A stretch of DNA of 64,000 bases, from positions 434,001-498,000 of the forward strand of contig CM019708.1 of the NCBI GenBank assembly GCA_009760885.1. The letters run 5' to 3'. The stretch is from Achatina immaculata (Eukaryota > Mollusca > Gastropoda > Stylommatophora > Achatinidae). Below are positions 1 through 11,744 of the stretch, in pieces; position 1 is the stretch's first letter, and each line of letters starts with the position of its first letter. The translations under genes and the position numbers were made by a program. The notes below the pieces were generated by a model. The model was not told where the DNA came from, made no database searches, and saw only the letters and a list, made by a program, of their open reading frames with translations.

Positions 1-811
1 AAAAGGCATGAAATGAAATGCCCAAGGTAAAGTTCTATCTTCTAAAACTGGCAGCGGGATGTTCTTTGCTGTGAAGCGAAGCCCACAAAACAGTGAAGGG
101 CGCAATACTTCTTTAGCTGACTCCACTGCTATGGAGACCACAACGATCTATGTGCCTCCTTAGCCAGGCTAAGCTAGGGGGCACCACGGGAAAGGCAGAC
201 CACTGTCAATTTTGTCGGCTTTGGTCCGCCAAACCTGATTCCATCAGTCAGCTGTGAGTCACAGGCAGTTACTTCATGCTGCACCGTGTTCTCACTCCAC
301 CCCCCCCCCCCGGGAATGTGGAAAATACGTACACACCCGACTCTCATACAGTTACTGTATATAGTCATATACAATGATGACGGCATAACTAGGGAGACAG
401 TGAACATGATAATCACATAAATAAATGTAAAAAAAAATTCTCACCACAAGTTCCTGCATCTTATTCTCCCACATAGAGAAGTATACCCCTGTACTGGCTG
501 GTCGGTTGTTATGACTGTACCCATTCCTATAACGTGACATTGTTCCACTGTACCAGCTTCTCAAAAGCAACAAGTGGAGGCTTTCCCAACACTAATCATG
601 AAATGTGCGCCTGGCCTTGGCGTATAGTTCCACAGCAGAGATCTCCATGACTGTACGAATCCATTGGTGTTCAGGGAAAATATTTATCTTGCCATTCCGG
701 TGAAATAATTATACTCCAGTGAAATATTCTCACGTATCGAACTACTAAACTGTTGATTTACCTATTCATCCACATCGGAAAATAATACGGTGAAACAAAC
801 AATAGGAAATA
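1..811. other. No recognised gene
   Basis: Contains a 12-C run at 300-311. Nothing else can be named. Confidence 0.5.
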
Positions 812-833
812 AAACACACACACACACACACAC
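812..833. repeat. (CA)n microsatellite
   Basis: About 11 CA units. Confidence 0.95.
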
Positions 834-1636
834 ACGCAGCAGTACTAACAAACCTATAAGAAAAGAAGTGGAGGATTAAGATGGCAACTAGGCTATACGA
901 TTTGCATAAAATATCTGGTATCTCACAAAATGATAGAATTGGACATGTCACACAAGTACAGCGAAGGTTTCGGGCAGGACTTCACACGATTTAACACTGA
1001 AATTCAATTATTTCACATTAAATTACACTTTGACGTTACCACGTTGGCTCATCGGAATGTCAGTATGAGATCTTTACACAAAACTTGCAGTAAGACAATT
1101 TTTTTCACCTCCTTCTTGACAAACATCAACGAATACGCTCTAACAATGCTTACATCTTACGATGCCTTTACTGATAAAGGATTTCTACCCTATCGCCATA
1201 TTAGCCGCTTTAATGGTTTCTTTGTTCTTTAGTACGGCCGATATGGTCGACTTAGCCACCTCATATTCAACCGCCAGCTCTGATACACGTGTATCACTTT
1301 CCATTTAGTGATAAGTTCCTTTTCACCTCTATCATGGTTGCTACATTTTTTTCTCTTATGCTATTCAGCACTGGTAACTTTCTTTGGTGCCTTCGTGAAT
1401 GTGTTAATTTTAACGATACTTTTTTTTAAGTCCTAAAAAATCGCAATAAAAATATATTTGGAAAACACACACGGAAATCTGGTCTCACTGAACCAAAGCC
1501 ACGGGAGATATGACCACGTGACTCTTTTCTTATATGGATGCATTTGTTTTGTTCGACTTTCGAATTTTTTAGTTTCACAATGGATTTTCTTCAAATGAGT
1601 TTCAAGGTGTTCGAGTTTCAAACCATTGGGCCGATT

Positions 1637-1945
1637 GTATTCTGTAAACTTTAACAGTTCATATTTATTTATTCTGTAAACTTTAACAGTTCATATTTAT
1701 TTATTCTGTAAACAAACTTTAACAGTTCATATGTATTTATTGTGTAAACTTTAACCGTTTATATTTTTTGTGTGTAAACTTTAACAGTTCATGTTTAATT
1801 ACTATGGAAAGTTCAACAATTCATATTTATTTATTTTGGTAAGTTTACAATTGACGAATATACCGGAAACTTGAACAGTTAATGTTTACTCTGAAAAATT
1901 CAACAGTTCAGATTTATTTACTCTGGAAATTTTAACAGTTCATAT
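1637..1945. repeat. About 32-bp decayed minisatellite, about 10 copies
   Basis: Units contain ctgtaaactttaacagttca followed by tatttattt. Divergence rises rightward. Confidence 0.88.
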
Positions 1946-2349
1946 AAATCTTTTTACTTGAAATCAAATTTTACGAGAACTAATTTTTTTACGCGAAATT
2001 ATTTGGTGTTTTTTTTTCAGTCAAACACTGACAGAGAAGTTTCTCAGCATGATCTCGCCAGGTAGTTTGTTTCTACAGCCTGGTCGACCCATGAATGCAG
2101 GATCACAAACATTCACTAACGACCATATTCCTATTGATGCGAATGCCAGCTTGCGTTCACCACTTTTGTAATTAAAATAAATATCGTGGAACTTACACGA
2201 AAAATTATAAAATATTGAGAAACAGATGAGTCTTGTTGTCGTGGTTACTAATTAGAAGCATGGCACTGTACCTAACTCACTTTACAGTACGAAAAAACTT
2301 CACTGTTTCTCATTTTGAAAAAAAAAACAAAAATGATGCTACTTGGAAG

Positions 2350-2545
2350 CGCACTGGCCAGTCTTTCTCTGTACACCACACAGGGGATAAAACCAAAACA
2401 GCAAACTTTAACCGGAAGAGCACTGGCCAGTCTTTCTCTGTACATCACACGGGGGATTAAACCAAAACGGCAAGCTTTAACCGGAAGAGCACTGCCCAGT
2501 CTTTCTCTGTACATCAGAAGGGGATAAAGCCAAGACGGCAAGCTA
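2350..2545. repeat. 69-bp minisatellite, 3 copies
   Basis: Three tandem copies of a unit that contains gcactggccagtctttctct and aaactttaaccggaaga. Confidence 0.93.
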
Positions 2546-2553
2546 TCACCTAA

Positions 2554-2882
2554 ACCAGCTGTTCTGAACCTCAAGTCACAAACCAAATTAATGTCGGAGG
2601 GGCTTCTGAGCTAAGGTCGTGAGAAAATATTATTTACAGAAATAAACAAAAAGAAAGAAAAAAGGAAAAAAGAAATTAAAAAAATAAGTTTAAATGTTAA
2701 AAATTCAAGATGTTGGGAAAATTATTTATGTATAAAAACTTAAATATTAAAACAATCACACTGTCTACAACTTATTGAAATAATTTTGGTTGAATTCATT
2801 CTTTTTCTTGTTTTCCCACGGGTCCTAGATCACGTACTGTTGGTAGTCTGGAACCAAGTTTTAAGAAGATTGGAAACCGCTG
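2554..2882. mobile_element. Possible hAT-like MITE, 329 bp
   Basis: The left cagctgttctgaacctcaag and, on the minus strand, the right cagcggtttccaatcttctt form loose inverted ends of the hAT type. The interior is A-rich and non-coding. Confidence 0.35.
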
Positions 2883-3164
2883 ATCTATGACGGTTTTTGT
2901 GCGACCTATAACACTATCTAGAGAAAATACTAAATAAATAAATAATACAATTTAAAAATTCTAGGCTATTTCTTCACAATCTCATTGCTGATCTAGTGTC
3001 CAATGATTCTGCTGGTTGAGAGTATCATGCTGTTCATATCTTAACGAAAAGATTTCATTAACTGCACCGACAATTTTAAGAAGAATCTCAACAAGATCAG
3101 TTATGCCAGGTTTAAAAAATTTTTCCTCTCTTCTCTGTAACATTTCTGTATCTGACGAAGAGAG

Positions 3165-3165
<1 letters not shown>

Positions 3166-3231
<66 letters not shown>

Positions 3232-3232
3232 G
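3166..3232. repeat. (TC)n/(TCTG)n microsatellite
   Basis: A CT run with four internal ctgt units, 67 bp long. Confidence 0.97.
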
Positions 3233-3301
3233 GAACCCTGACATGGCCTTGCAAAATGGCACACATAATTTAGAACTTTGGAAGGAAGAAGGGGAGAGAG
3301 A

Positions 3302-3790
3302 GAACGAATGAATGATCTTTATTTTCAATGGGCCAAGAATTGGGTTCGCCGTCCCGTCTTACACTCTGCCCTTCATCACTCCATCTTTCATCCTTACCAC
3401 ACATTCCATTTAATATGAGTATACAAATTACAAGAAAAACAAAACATACCTAAGAGTGCCAACAGAAACGATTACATTCACAAATATAAGATACAGGATA
3501 AGAGAGATACAATAAGAGAGGCAATATAAGAGATAACGAGAAAGAGTGTATAATAAAAAAAAAGCAAAGCAAGGAGACCACGTGGATCATAAACATGCCT
3601 AGGAAATTCAGCGGATGGGATTCGGCAGCATCAAAGAATAGTTCCAGGTCCGTAAGTGAAGCATCAAGGACTGAACAGGAAGCAAGAATCTGCGCTATCC
3701 TCACTCTGCCTACTCGCAGCCGCTTGCACTCGATAACCGCCTGGCACCACTCGAATCATTCAATTAGCTTTGTTTACTAAACGATCTTGG
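3302..3790 (-). mobile_element. Possible LINE 3' end with (ATTC)n tail
   Basis: The minus strand has a reading-frame end (TDLELFFDAAESHPLNFLG near 3650-3595), a 3' untranslated stretch, and then aataaagatcattcattcat. Short-repeat tails of this form follow several non-LTR families. The protein match is weak. Confidence 0.35.
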
Positions 3791-4798
3791 CTGAAGCAAC
3801 ATCCAGGGACAAGGTATTCACTCATCTTTCCAATGAGAAAACGAACAGAGTTCTATTCTGTCATATTTCTGTTTCCTCCTTCTACTTGTATGAAGAATAT
3901 TTTGAATGTCCTTAATTACGCCATCTCTAGGACTGTGAGTAATTTAACGCACTGTACAGCTGGCAGTCATTCCAAGCCCACTTTCTCTAGTATAAATCAC
4001 GCAACTATTTTATAGTTATACAGTTTATAGTCGACATTCTCGCATATAACTATACATAACCAGAGATCGCGTTAACCGACAATAAGCGGTAAAACAGCGA
4101 TTAAAAGAGACAAATCGAAACTTTTGAAGGTCACCGGTTACTGTGACCGGTTTATAGTATTAAAAAACCTAGTAAAAAGCAACCAGCGAAATCAGCTGAA
4201 GGATAATGGCACCAACAGGCTGTATGGAGGAGATTCAACCAGTTTCAACACTGGTCCAGCATGAGAATATTTTCTAAAGATTAAATCTCGCCGAAAATAA
4301 GGTCAGGGGGAAAAAAATGGCACAGATCCCTGCAGATGTGTGTAAAGTGTGTTTAATTTTACGTTAAAAAAAGCAAAGTATGAATTACGGAGTGGAGTTC
4401 TGTGAGAACCGGTATTTCTGAAAGGTACCGGTTTCAAAGCATCCTAGCATGATCAATGAATTATAACGACTCTTCCACAATGCGATACTATGAAAACTGT
4501 TGGCGTTTGGGTCAGTCGTTGGTTACAACAGTAATAAGGACCTGCTAGTTTAACCGATGTAACTGACGCCGCAGAGCGCTACAATGTAACAATCAGAAGA
4601 AGGGAAAAAAAACATAACACTGACTTGGATTAAAGTAACGAGAACGGAGCAACATTGCAATAAATGATGAGTCGTTACTTCTACGAGTATAACATTATAA
4701 CATATTCAGTAATGAAACATGGGGGGGGGGGGCTAGTATTCTGAACATGTACAAGAAATAGTGCAATGAATTCTTTGCACATGCACTACAATCAAACA
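3791..4798. other. No recognised gene
   Basis: Contains a 12-G run at 4721-4732 and three accggt-containing short repeats between 4130 and 4440. Otherwise unremarkable. Confidence 0.5.
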
Positions 4799-5215
4799 TC
4801 GACAAGGTGAAACATAATGAAATTATTAAAATGCTTGAAGACAATATAGACGGCAAAGACCTGAGGATTGTAAAACATCTATACTGGCACCAAAAAGCAG
4901 CAATTCCAGTTGAAAACAGAACTAGAAAATATCAACCTATAAAACAAGGGGTGCGACATGGATATGTACTATCTCCAGACCTTTTTTCTCTGTACAGCGA
5001 GAATATTCTAAGAACGATCATCACAGAACCAGGCATAACAATTTTAGGATAGAATATTAACAGCCTTCGGTATGCTGACGACACAGTACTGATAGCTGAG
5101 AACCAACAAGACCTGCAAAATCTCCTGGATAAAGTGGCCAAAGAAAATGAACAGAAAAGCCTTACTCTGAACATCAAAAACTCTCCCAAAGTGGCCCTGA
5201 CATGACACTGTCTCA
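4799..5215 (+). mobile_element. LINE reverse transcriptase fragment, plus strand
   Basis: Encodes KHNEIIKMLEDNIDGKDLRI, GVRHGYVLSPDLFSLYSENI and, after a stop at 5050, RYADDTVLIAENQQDLQNLL. It is related to family A (compare 54960-55600, minus strand). Confidence 0.85.
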
Positions 5216-5218
5216 TCA

Positions 5219-5410
5219 AGTGACGGATGTTCTGTCGTGGAACAGGTTTAGTTCGTAGTAAAGATCAAGAACTTTAGTTTTTGCTGAGTTGATTTCCAGG
5301 CAAATTTGTTTAGAGATATTTTGGAGTTGGTTTATTTTCTCCTGCGCAACAGCGTGTGTGGAGCTCAGACGTGCTATATCGTCTGCGAAGTTTACGTGGT
5401 CACCGGGGGC
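5219..5410 (-). mobile_element. LINE reverse transcriptase fragment, minus strand
   Basis: Encodes DHVNFADDIARLSSTHAVAQ and INQLQNISKQICLEINSAKT, the active-site block of an RTE-like RT. It lies between plus-strand LINE pieces. Confidence 0.82.
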
Positions 5411-5446
5411 GGGGGTGGGGATTGGAAAAAAAAGGGGGGGGGGGGG

Positions 5447-5693
5447 TAAAAGAAAGCGGGAAAGACCCAAAGACACACTAAGAGTTATCACCAAGGAGTG
5501 TTCAACAATGCTCATCAGAAACACTAAAGATCTAAAGCAAGTAGTAAGGAATCACCAGACATGGAGAGCTTTGTCCTCCGCCCTATGCGCCGCCTTTGGC
5601 CCAAGAGGATCAACCAACCAACCAATCAACCAACCAACCAATCAACCAACCAACCAACCAACCAACCAACCAACTAACTAAATAACTAACTAA
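5447..5693 (+). mobile_element. LINE 3' end (family D) with (CCAA)n tail
   Basis: The plus strand encodes KRKRERPKDTLRVITKEC, then NHQTWRALSSALCAAFGPRG, and runs without a break into a (CAAC)n tract (5611-5693). It starts right after a 13-G run (5434-5446). Confidence 0.82.
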
Positions 5694-5808
5694 CGTAGTA
5701 AAGAGATGATATTTGCAGCACTTTTTAATCATTGTCTATACATGCTATGTAGAATATTTTATTACATGTTAACTTCCCTGTAGACGCTCGTTTTACTATA
5801 ACCGGGAT

Positions 5809-5910
5809 AGTGGTGCGAGATAGCGCAGTTCGTTAGTGCGCTGTTCTCTCCTAGCTAGACGGCTGCTCGTCCTACCAAAGTCCCAGGTTCGAACCCTAGG
5901 TAATTCTCTT
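5809..5910 (+). mobile_element. tRNA-like SINE head or tRNA-derived pseudogene
   Basis: An A-box-like tagcgcagttcgttagtgcg and a perfect B-box ggttcgaaccc are spaced as in a tRNA with a long variable region. The internal Pol III promoter is clear, but the acceptor stem does not pair well, so this is a SINE or tRNA relic and not a functional tRNA gene. Confidence 0.6.
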
Positions 5911-7110
5911 GTGATTTTTCTTTCTCTCACGCCTCACTAAAGTGGTCTGCTTATGATCTTTTAGAGGTCTAATCCTACAAAACTGTGTTCTCTTACTTTA
6001 TCATTTTACTATAAAGAATAAATGTCAGAAGAAACGGCACAAGAAGGAATGAGATGAGCACGTAGAAATGTAAAACAACAGTATTAAACAAATATTTCGG
6101 TGGTATGCCTTTATAAAGGAAAGCGAAAACAACGAAACAACAAATAAATACAAAAATGGCATTTAGCTGGCAGAGAACCTCCTGGGAGAACCCACAGGTT
6201 AGAGTATAAAGTTACATCAAGAGGATCTCTGTCCGTTAGATGCCTCTTTTGTGTTTATCTGCTATTTCGTTATTTTTGTCATCCTTTATAATGGCACCCC
6301 GCCAAAATACTGGTTTGCTAGTGCTTGCTTTATACTGCTGTGTTAATTTTGCCATTCCTTCTCACCTTTACTTTAGTGTATATTTTTGTAACTGCACCAT
6401 ACTTCTCTACTCTACTAGAGCCGGTTAACGAGAAGTCCCGAACTCAACTAACTGTGAGGCGCCCACTATGAGATGTACCATGTAATCAACAAAGAGCTAA
6501 TGATGCATCAGCTTTGTCTGCGGTTACCTAGTCCATTGTTCTGTTCTTGATCCAGCAGACAGCCTGATATAAGGGAAATAAGTCGTGACGAGCTGAACAA
6601 ATGTTCAGGAATCGCGTGCTTTTACAACTGGATATAGTGATACTGTAGTCACATTATCTGTGAAGTGTTGTCTCAAGCCGCAGCTGAAGCAACTCGCTGA
6701 TGAAACAATAAACCAAGTGTAAGTACATCATGGTAACTTGTAGTTTAGATTCGTGGAGAAAACCTTTGGCTGGTGTAGAGTACTAAAGAATAAAGGCGTA
6801 CACGCAACTCGAAATGTGATGCATAACTAACTGGTTAAAAAACTCATGGAATGATCGGTCAGTAAACTGAAGTATGCCAATTTTTTTTGTTTTTTTGAAC
6901 GGTGCGAGACAGAACTGCAAGAGAAGACAATCCGTGGAATGTTTTCTTTCTTAATGCTAGTTTTACACAAGAAGTTATCTGCTACAGAGCGGTAACGGTT
7001 AACTGCAAGCTTCCGCAGTTGTGTGTTAAGGAAGTTAAAACTATATGAAGAATAAAATCAATTACTTATTTCACATTATGAAAAAGAGAGGCTAGATCGT
7101 CTCCTGGATC
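5911..7110. other. No recognised gene
   Basis: AT-rich DNA with no coding or repeat structure that I can name. Confidence 0.5.
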
Positions 7111-7312
7111 AGTGGTTCCCAACCTATTTACATTCAAAGACCACTTTTCCAGCTATACTACATATAAGTCGCGGACCACCATCATAAATCGCAGTATCGC
7201 AATTCCATGAACCCTGATTTTTTTTTTTAATCAAAAGATAGCACTTAATACCAAATCAATAAAGTAGTCCAGGACCATCTTTTACTGCTTCGCGGACCAC
7301 AGGTTGTAACTA
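7111..7312. mobile_element. hAT-like MITE
   Basis: The element starts cagtggttcccaacctattt, the classic end of Charlie-type non-autonomous hAT elements. Repeated cgcggaccac motifs lie inside, and it ends in a decayed inverted copy, ccacaggttgtaactaatg. About 200 bp, no coding capacity. Confidence 0.65.
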
Positions 7313-7479
7313 ATGTGCTATATTATCACTTTTTTCTATCAGATGCCAGAACACAACGAACATCCTGTAAGAGAACCAAAGAACTGTAAAGTTCTTACTG
7401 TGGATACGCGTTCAGCTCTTACCTCACAGTGCAATTCTTGTCAAAGAAAGTTTAAGTAGTATCAAATAGACTGGTGCTC

Positions 7480-7862
7480 CTTCTCCGTGCCTCTCCGTCA
7501 ATCCATCTATCATCTTCTCTCTTTGTCTGCCTCGGTCTTTTGCCCTATGTCATCCTTGTAGTTAGTATATATTCCAATCCATTTGCTCTCATGACGTGTC
7601 CTATGAGTTTGCATTGTCTCTTCTTGAGTTTTTTTATTTCTTGTCTCTCTTCTTCTGTCTCTTTCAGGACTTCTTCGTTTCATCTCTTCGCTGTCCACGG
7701 TATCTTTAGCATTCTTCTAAGGAACCACATTTCCATGGCCTCCTGACTGCACTGTACTTGCCTGGTGACTGTTCTTGTCTCACATTCATAAACATGGGGA
7801 CCAAATATCAGCATTCAAGAAACTTTCTTATACACTGTGAATGCTGCCTGAAGAGATTTATG
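7480..7862 (-). mobile_element. Degenerate RTE-like LINE fragment
   Basis: Broken minus-strand frames match the RT C-terminal region: AMEMW-like, RRMLKIPW-like, 'EERQEIKKLKKRQCKLIGHVMR'-like coding near 7740-7600, and a KRPRQTKRE-like end. The frame shifts several times. Confidence 0.6.
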
Positions 7863-8504
7863 AAATAATTTAGCTCAATAGAAGTCACTGAATGAAGGAA
7901 CAAGGACACTCAGAAGCCGATAAGAAACAGAAAAAAAAAAGGTTCCAAGCTGAGTGCAGATGATATGCAAGTAAGCATTGGAAAACTTACATGGTTGAAA
8001 ATCATTCAAAACAGCTTCTAACTTATTACTTCTAACATCGGCTGTGAGTGGTAGATGAGCTATGACGTCTTCCACGATGAAGAATAAAGGAAATATTAAA
8101 GCAAACATGATCATTTCAATGATAGAAGAGAAAGATGATATTTTGGACGACACAAATGACGGTGGTTCGAGCACGGGATGGAAAAAAAGAGCTGGGGGGG
8201 TGGGGGGGGGGGGGGGAGAAGAGATCCATCAACTTACAGACCTCTGAGAGCTCCTACCCAGAGATGCCAAGACGCCTTCGAGTATCAGCAACTTAAAGGC
8301 TTTGATTTATCTGAATGATCTAGGAGGTTGTGTGGTTGCTTTGTTCTATACAGAAGAGAGTTTTCTGCATACTTTGTGAACTGGACATGGAAGAAGCATC
8401 AATACTAAAACCTCGGGACATAAGTTTTGGTCATTTTGATGTCTGATGTTTTAATATTTTAACGTTATACAGTATTAGTATTAACCGTGACAGTAACTTC
8501 TCAG

Positions 8505-8506
<2 letters not shown>

Positions 8507-8560
<54 letters not shown>

Positions 8561-8577
8561 ATATATATATATATATA
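8507..8577. repeat. (AT)n microsatellite
   Basis: About 35 AT units with one ct interruption, 66 bp before the 25-bp minisatellite. Confidence 0.98.
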
Positions 8578-8643
8578 CTTATATGAAACTATGCAAATGA
8601 AAACAGCTGAAACACGTTTACAGATGTGGATAGTAAAGATAGT

Positions 8644-9414
8644 AAAGTAACACAGCACAGTACTGAGTGGAGTAACACGACACAGTATTGAGTGGAGTAA
8701 CACTACACAGTATTGAGTGGAGTAACACGACACAGTACTGAGTGGAGTAACACGACACAGTATTGAGTGGAGTAACACGACACAGTATTGAGTGGAGTAA
8801 CACGACACAGTATTGAGTGGAGTAACACGACACAGTACTGAGTGGAGTAACACGACACAGTATTGAGTGGAGTAACACGACACAGTATTGAGTGGAGTAA
8901 CACGACACAGTACTGAGTGGAGTAACACGACACAGTATTGAGTGGAGTAACACGACACAGTATTGAGTGGAGTAACACGACACAGTATTGAGTGGAGTAA
9001 CACGACACAGTATTGAGTGGAGTAACACGACACAGTATTGAGTGGAGTAACACAGCACAGTATTGAGTGGAGTAACACAGCACAGTATTGAGTGGAGTAA
9101 CACGACACAGTATTGAGTGGAGTAACACAGCACAGTATTGAGTGGAGTAACACGACACAGTATTGAGTGGAGTAACACAGCACAGTATTGAGTGGAGTAA
9201 CACAGCACAGTATTGAGTGGAGTAACACAGCACAGTATTGAGTGGAGTACACGACACAGTATTGAGTGGAGTAACACAGCACAGTATTGAGTGGAGTAAC
9301 ACAGCACAGTATTGAGTGGAGTAACACAGCACAGTATTGAGTGGAGTAACACAGCACAGTATTGAGTGGAGTAACACAGCACAGTATTGAGTGGAGTAAC
9401 ACGACACAGTATTG
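8644..9414. repeat. 25-bp minisatellite, about 31 copies
   Basis: Units contain cacagtattgagtggagtaa plus cacga or cacag. The cga form dominates on the left and the cag form on the right. Since 25 is not a multiple of 3, three minus-strand frames stay open through the array (up to 323 codons), but these are by-products of the repeat and not genes. One unit (about 9249) lacks a base. Confidence 0.97.
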
Positions 9415-9498
9415 TATGGTTAGACCTGGGGAAAAAAATCACAGACAAAGTACTTTTAGAGGTGAGAGAAAGAAAAATGACACACTCTTGAATGTTCT

Positions 9499-9595
9499 GG
9501 ATAAGAATAGATACATCTATTTAATCTTTGGAGTGGGAGGACATGAGACTCATCACAGCTTCTGCTCAGTGTAGATAAGCTGGGCGAAGCTCTGA
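9499..9595 (+). repeat. Dispersed repeat, copy 1
   Basis: Similar to 16468-16549: both share gatacatctatttaat, ctgctcagtgtag and gggcgaag. The class is unknown, and it lies about 85 bp after a minisatellite. Confidence 0.75.
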
Positions 9596-9599
9596 ACAC

Positions 9600-10660
9600 A
9601 TTTTCCTTTCGCTCACGTTTAAAAGAGCTCTGTCTGTGATTTTTCCACGTCTAACAATATCCAGTGTTCTATTACTTTACTGTGCGAAAGCCTCGTAGTT
9701 TCCTACTTGTAAAAATCTGTACGGATATGGGTACATCATTTGGATGAAATGTTTAACAAGGTAGCCAAGAAGAGTGTATCGCAGCGGCAGACCTACCGGT
9801 ACATCTGAGACCTATACACTGAACGTCTCGCTGGCAACGTTATAAACATTACATGAAACAAGCGAGTATGGAATCCTGACAACTCCTAACTTCCAATACG
9901 ATGATTAGTTACGCAGGTTCAAAACAACCCTAGAATCTGTCACTTTGGGAGAGATAGGTTAGAAGAAGTCTTTCTAGAGTGGGCATGTAAAGTCATCTTA
10001 TATATCCCTCTAGTCTTATGAAAATAGATAAATAAATAAATAAATACATATATATGGCTTTCATGTATGAAGCCTAGTTTTAATCTCTCTCTCCCCTTCT
10101 CTTCACTACACTCGCCTAAAAGTTACTTAGTTTCAGTCCTATCTTGACATATATATATATACTTCACCTGAAAGCACCTGGCCCTTCACCTAAATAATGT
10201 TTCTTAAGCGCCCTACCTTCGTTCAGTTCATATCAACAATGTAAAATTTGTTTTCTATCGTCCTTTCCATGTACCTGGGGTCGTCCAAAATATAATCTTT
10301 CTTGGTTATCATGTAATATTAAACCAAGCTGTTGAAAGATCATGTCGAATTTCCGTATCTCCCTAATTCTCTGTCTCATCTGTAAATGTAATTCTCACAG
10401 AACAGCAGAAAAATATAGTGAATGGTACAGATATTTTTGTACGTGGACATTAAGTGTAGTTCTCAGAGCGAGAATATTTGATATCAAGATCTGATAGAAC
10501 ACGAAAAAAAAAAATGTTAGAACAACAGACTGCATACTCGACTCCGTACAAGAAAGAACTCTGCTGTAAAAACAACACTACAACACAAGAGATAAAATAA
10601 TGCAAAGCCACTTACATATACATACATACATCTCGTAAATATATCCAGCCTGGTATAAAG
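9600..10660. other. No recognised gene
   Basis: AT-rich, with short (AAAT)n at 10025-10045, (TA)n at 10150-10162 and (ACAT)n at 10616-10632. Confidence 0.5.
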
Positions 10661-10672
10661 ATGCACTAGTAT

Positions 10673-10932
10673 CATCATCACCATCATCGCCTTTCACTCC
10701 CTTGAGAGCATAGGCCACCGATAAAGGCTCTCCAGACATCCCTATTCTTGGAATTATTCTCTGCTTCCTTTCATGTGCATCCCTTGTCTCTAAGCATTGT
10801 CATAATTTTCCTTCTTCAAGTAAGTCTACGTCTTCCTCGTTTTCTATTTCCTTGAGGATTCCATGTCAGTGCCTGTCTTCCTATGCTGGTGTCGGGTTTC
10901 CTCAGAGTGTGGCCAATCCACCTCCACTTCCT
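10673..10932 (-). mobile_element. 260-bp LINE 3' end (family G) with 12-bp TSD
   Basis: The minus strand encodes [20 protein letters not shown] and [12 protein letters not shown] coding, with a tail of gatgatggtgatgatgat. It is flanked by the perfect duplication atgcactagtat (10661-10672 and 10933-10944). The 'WIGHTLRKP ... LTWNPQG' end is characteristic of an SR2/RTE-like family. Confidence 0.9.
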
Positions 10933-10944
10933 ATGCACTAGTAT

Positions 10945-11733
10945 GCGGTTGCAAAATATGGTGGACATTGACAACACTGGCGCTTGTGGGGGGGGGGAGG
11001 GAGAGGGAGAGATATGCTCTTACGAACTGGATCCTTGCGCCGTGAGCAAGGTTCAGCTTTATTTGTCGGCTCTATAAAGCAATGACTCAGAACTCTCTCA
11101 CTGGAAGATCAGCTGCCAGCCACTGATAACAGCCTCATGGTCCACGTATATAGCGTTACTCCTACAATGCTGCTTTATCGTCGTCGTGGCACAAGAAGAC
11201 AAGCTGTGAGAGCCACACAATACAGAACTTGTACGTTGTGCACGGGGAGCTAATCTACCTGCAGTCTATGCCTCTGTTAATCCTATCTCATCTCAACAAC
11301 AGCTGAAGACATGTTCAGGATAGATACCTCCAGTCTCTGCTACACGACTAATGCAGCATTTCATTCTTTACTAGCGCAAGTAAATCAGCACCTAGTTGTT
11401 TCTATACAAATTATCTTAATGAATGCGGAAGAATGTAATGTGACAAGAACTACATCAAAACGTATTGTTTTTTGACAATGTTATACTGGTTACTTCCCAT
11501 GTAACTAATATCGTATATTCGTGAACGTGAAAGTGTTACCTTGCACTCTTTTTAATATAATTTCTATACTGTACTAAATCGAATGTGTGGTAAGAATGAA
11601 AGATGGGTGATGAAGGCCAAGATGTCAGGCAGGTCTGGGGTACAAGAACATTTCTGATGTCGCTGTTACTATCTATCAACTTGATACGTCGCACGTAACC
11701 TTTTCAATCTAATATACAGCAGCATAGATAATT
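10945..11733. other. No recognised gene
   Basis: Contains a 10-G run at 10988-10997. Nothing else can be named. Confidence 0.5.
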
Positions 11734-11744
11734 ATTCCTACCAT

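Noticed and set aside
4120..4160. Inverted ggtcac/gtgacc pair as a hormone-receptor site
   Set aside because: Spacing does not fit a known half-site arrangement, and there is no gene nearby.
5809..5910. Functional tRNA gene
   Set aside because: A and B boxes are visible, but acceptor and anticodon stems do not pair properly, so it is a SINE or relic.
8431..9448. Three long overlapping minus-strand open frames (234-323 codons)
   Set aside because: They are by-products of a 25-bp repeat lacking stops in several frames; the predicted proteins are the same 25-residue cycle.
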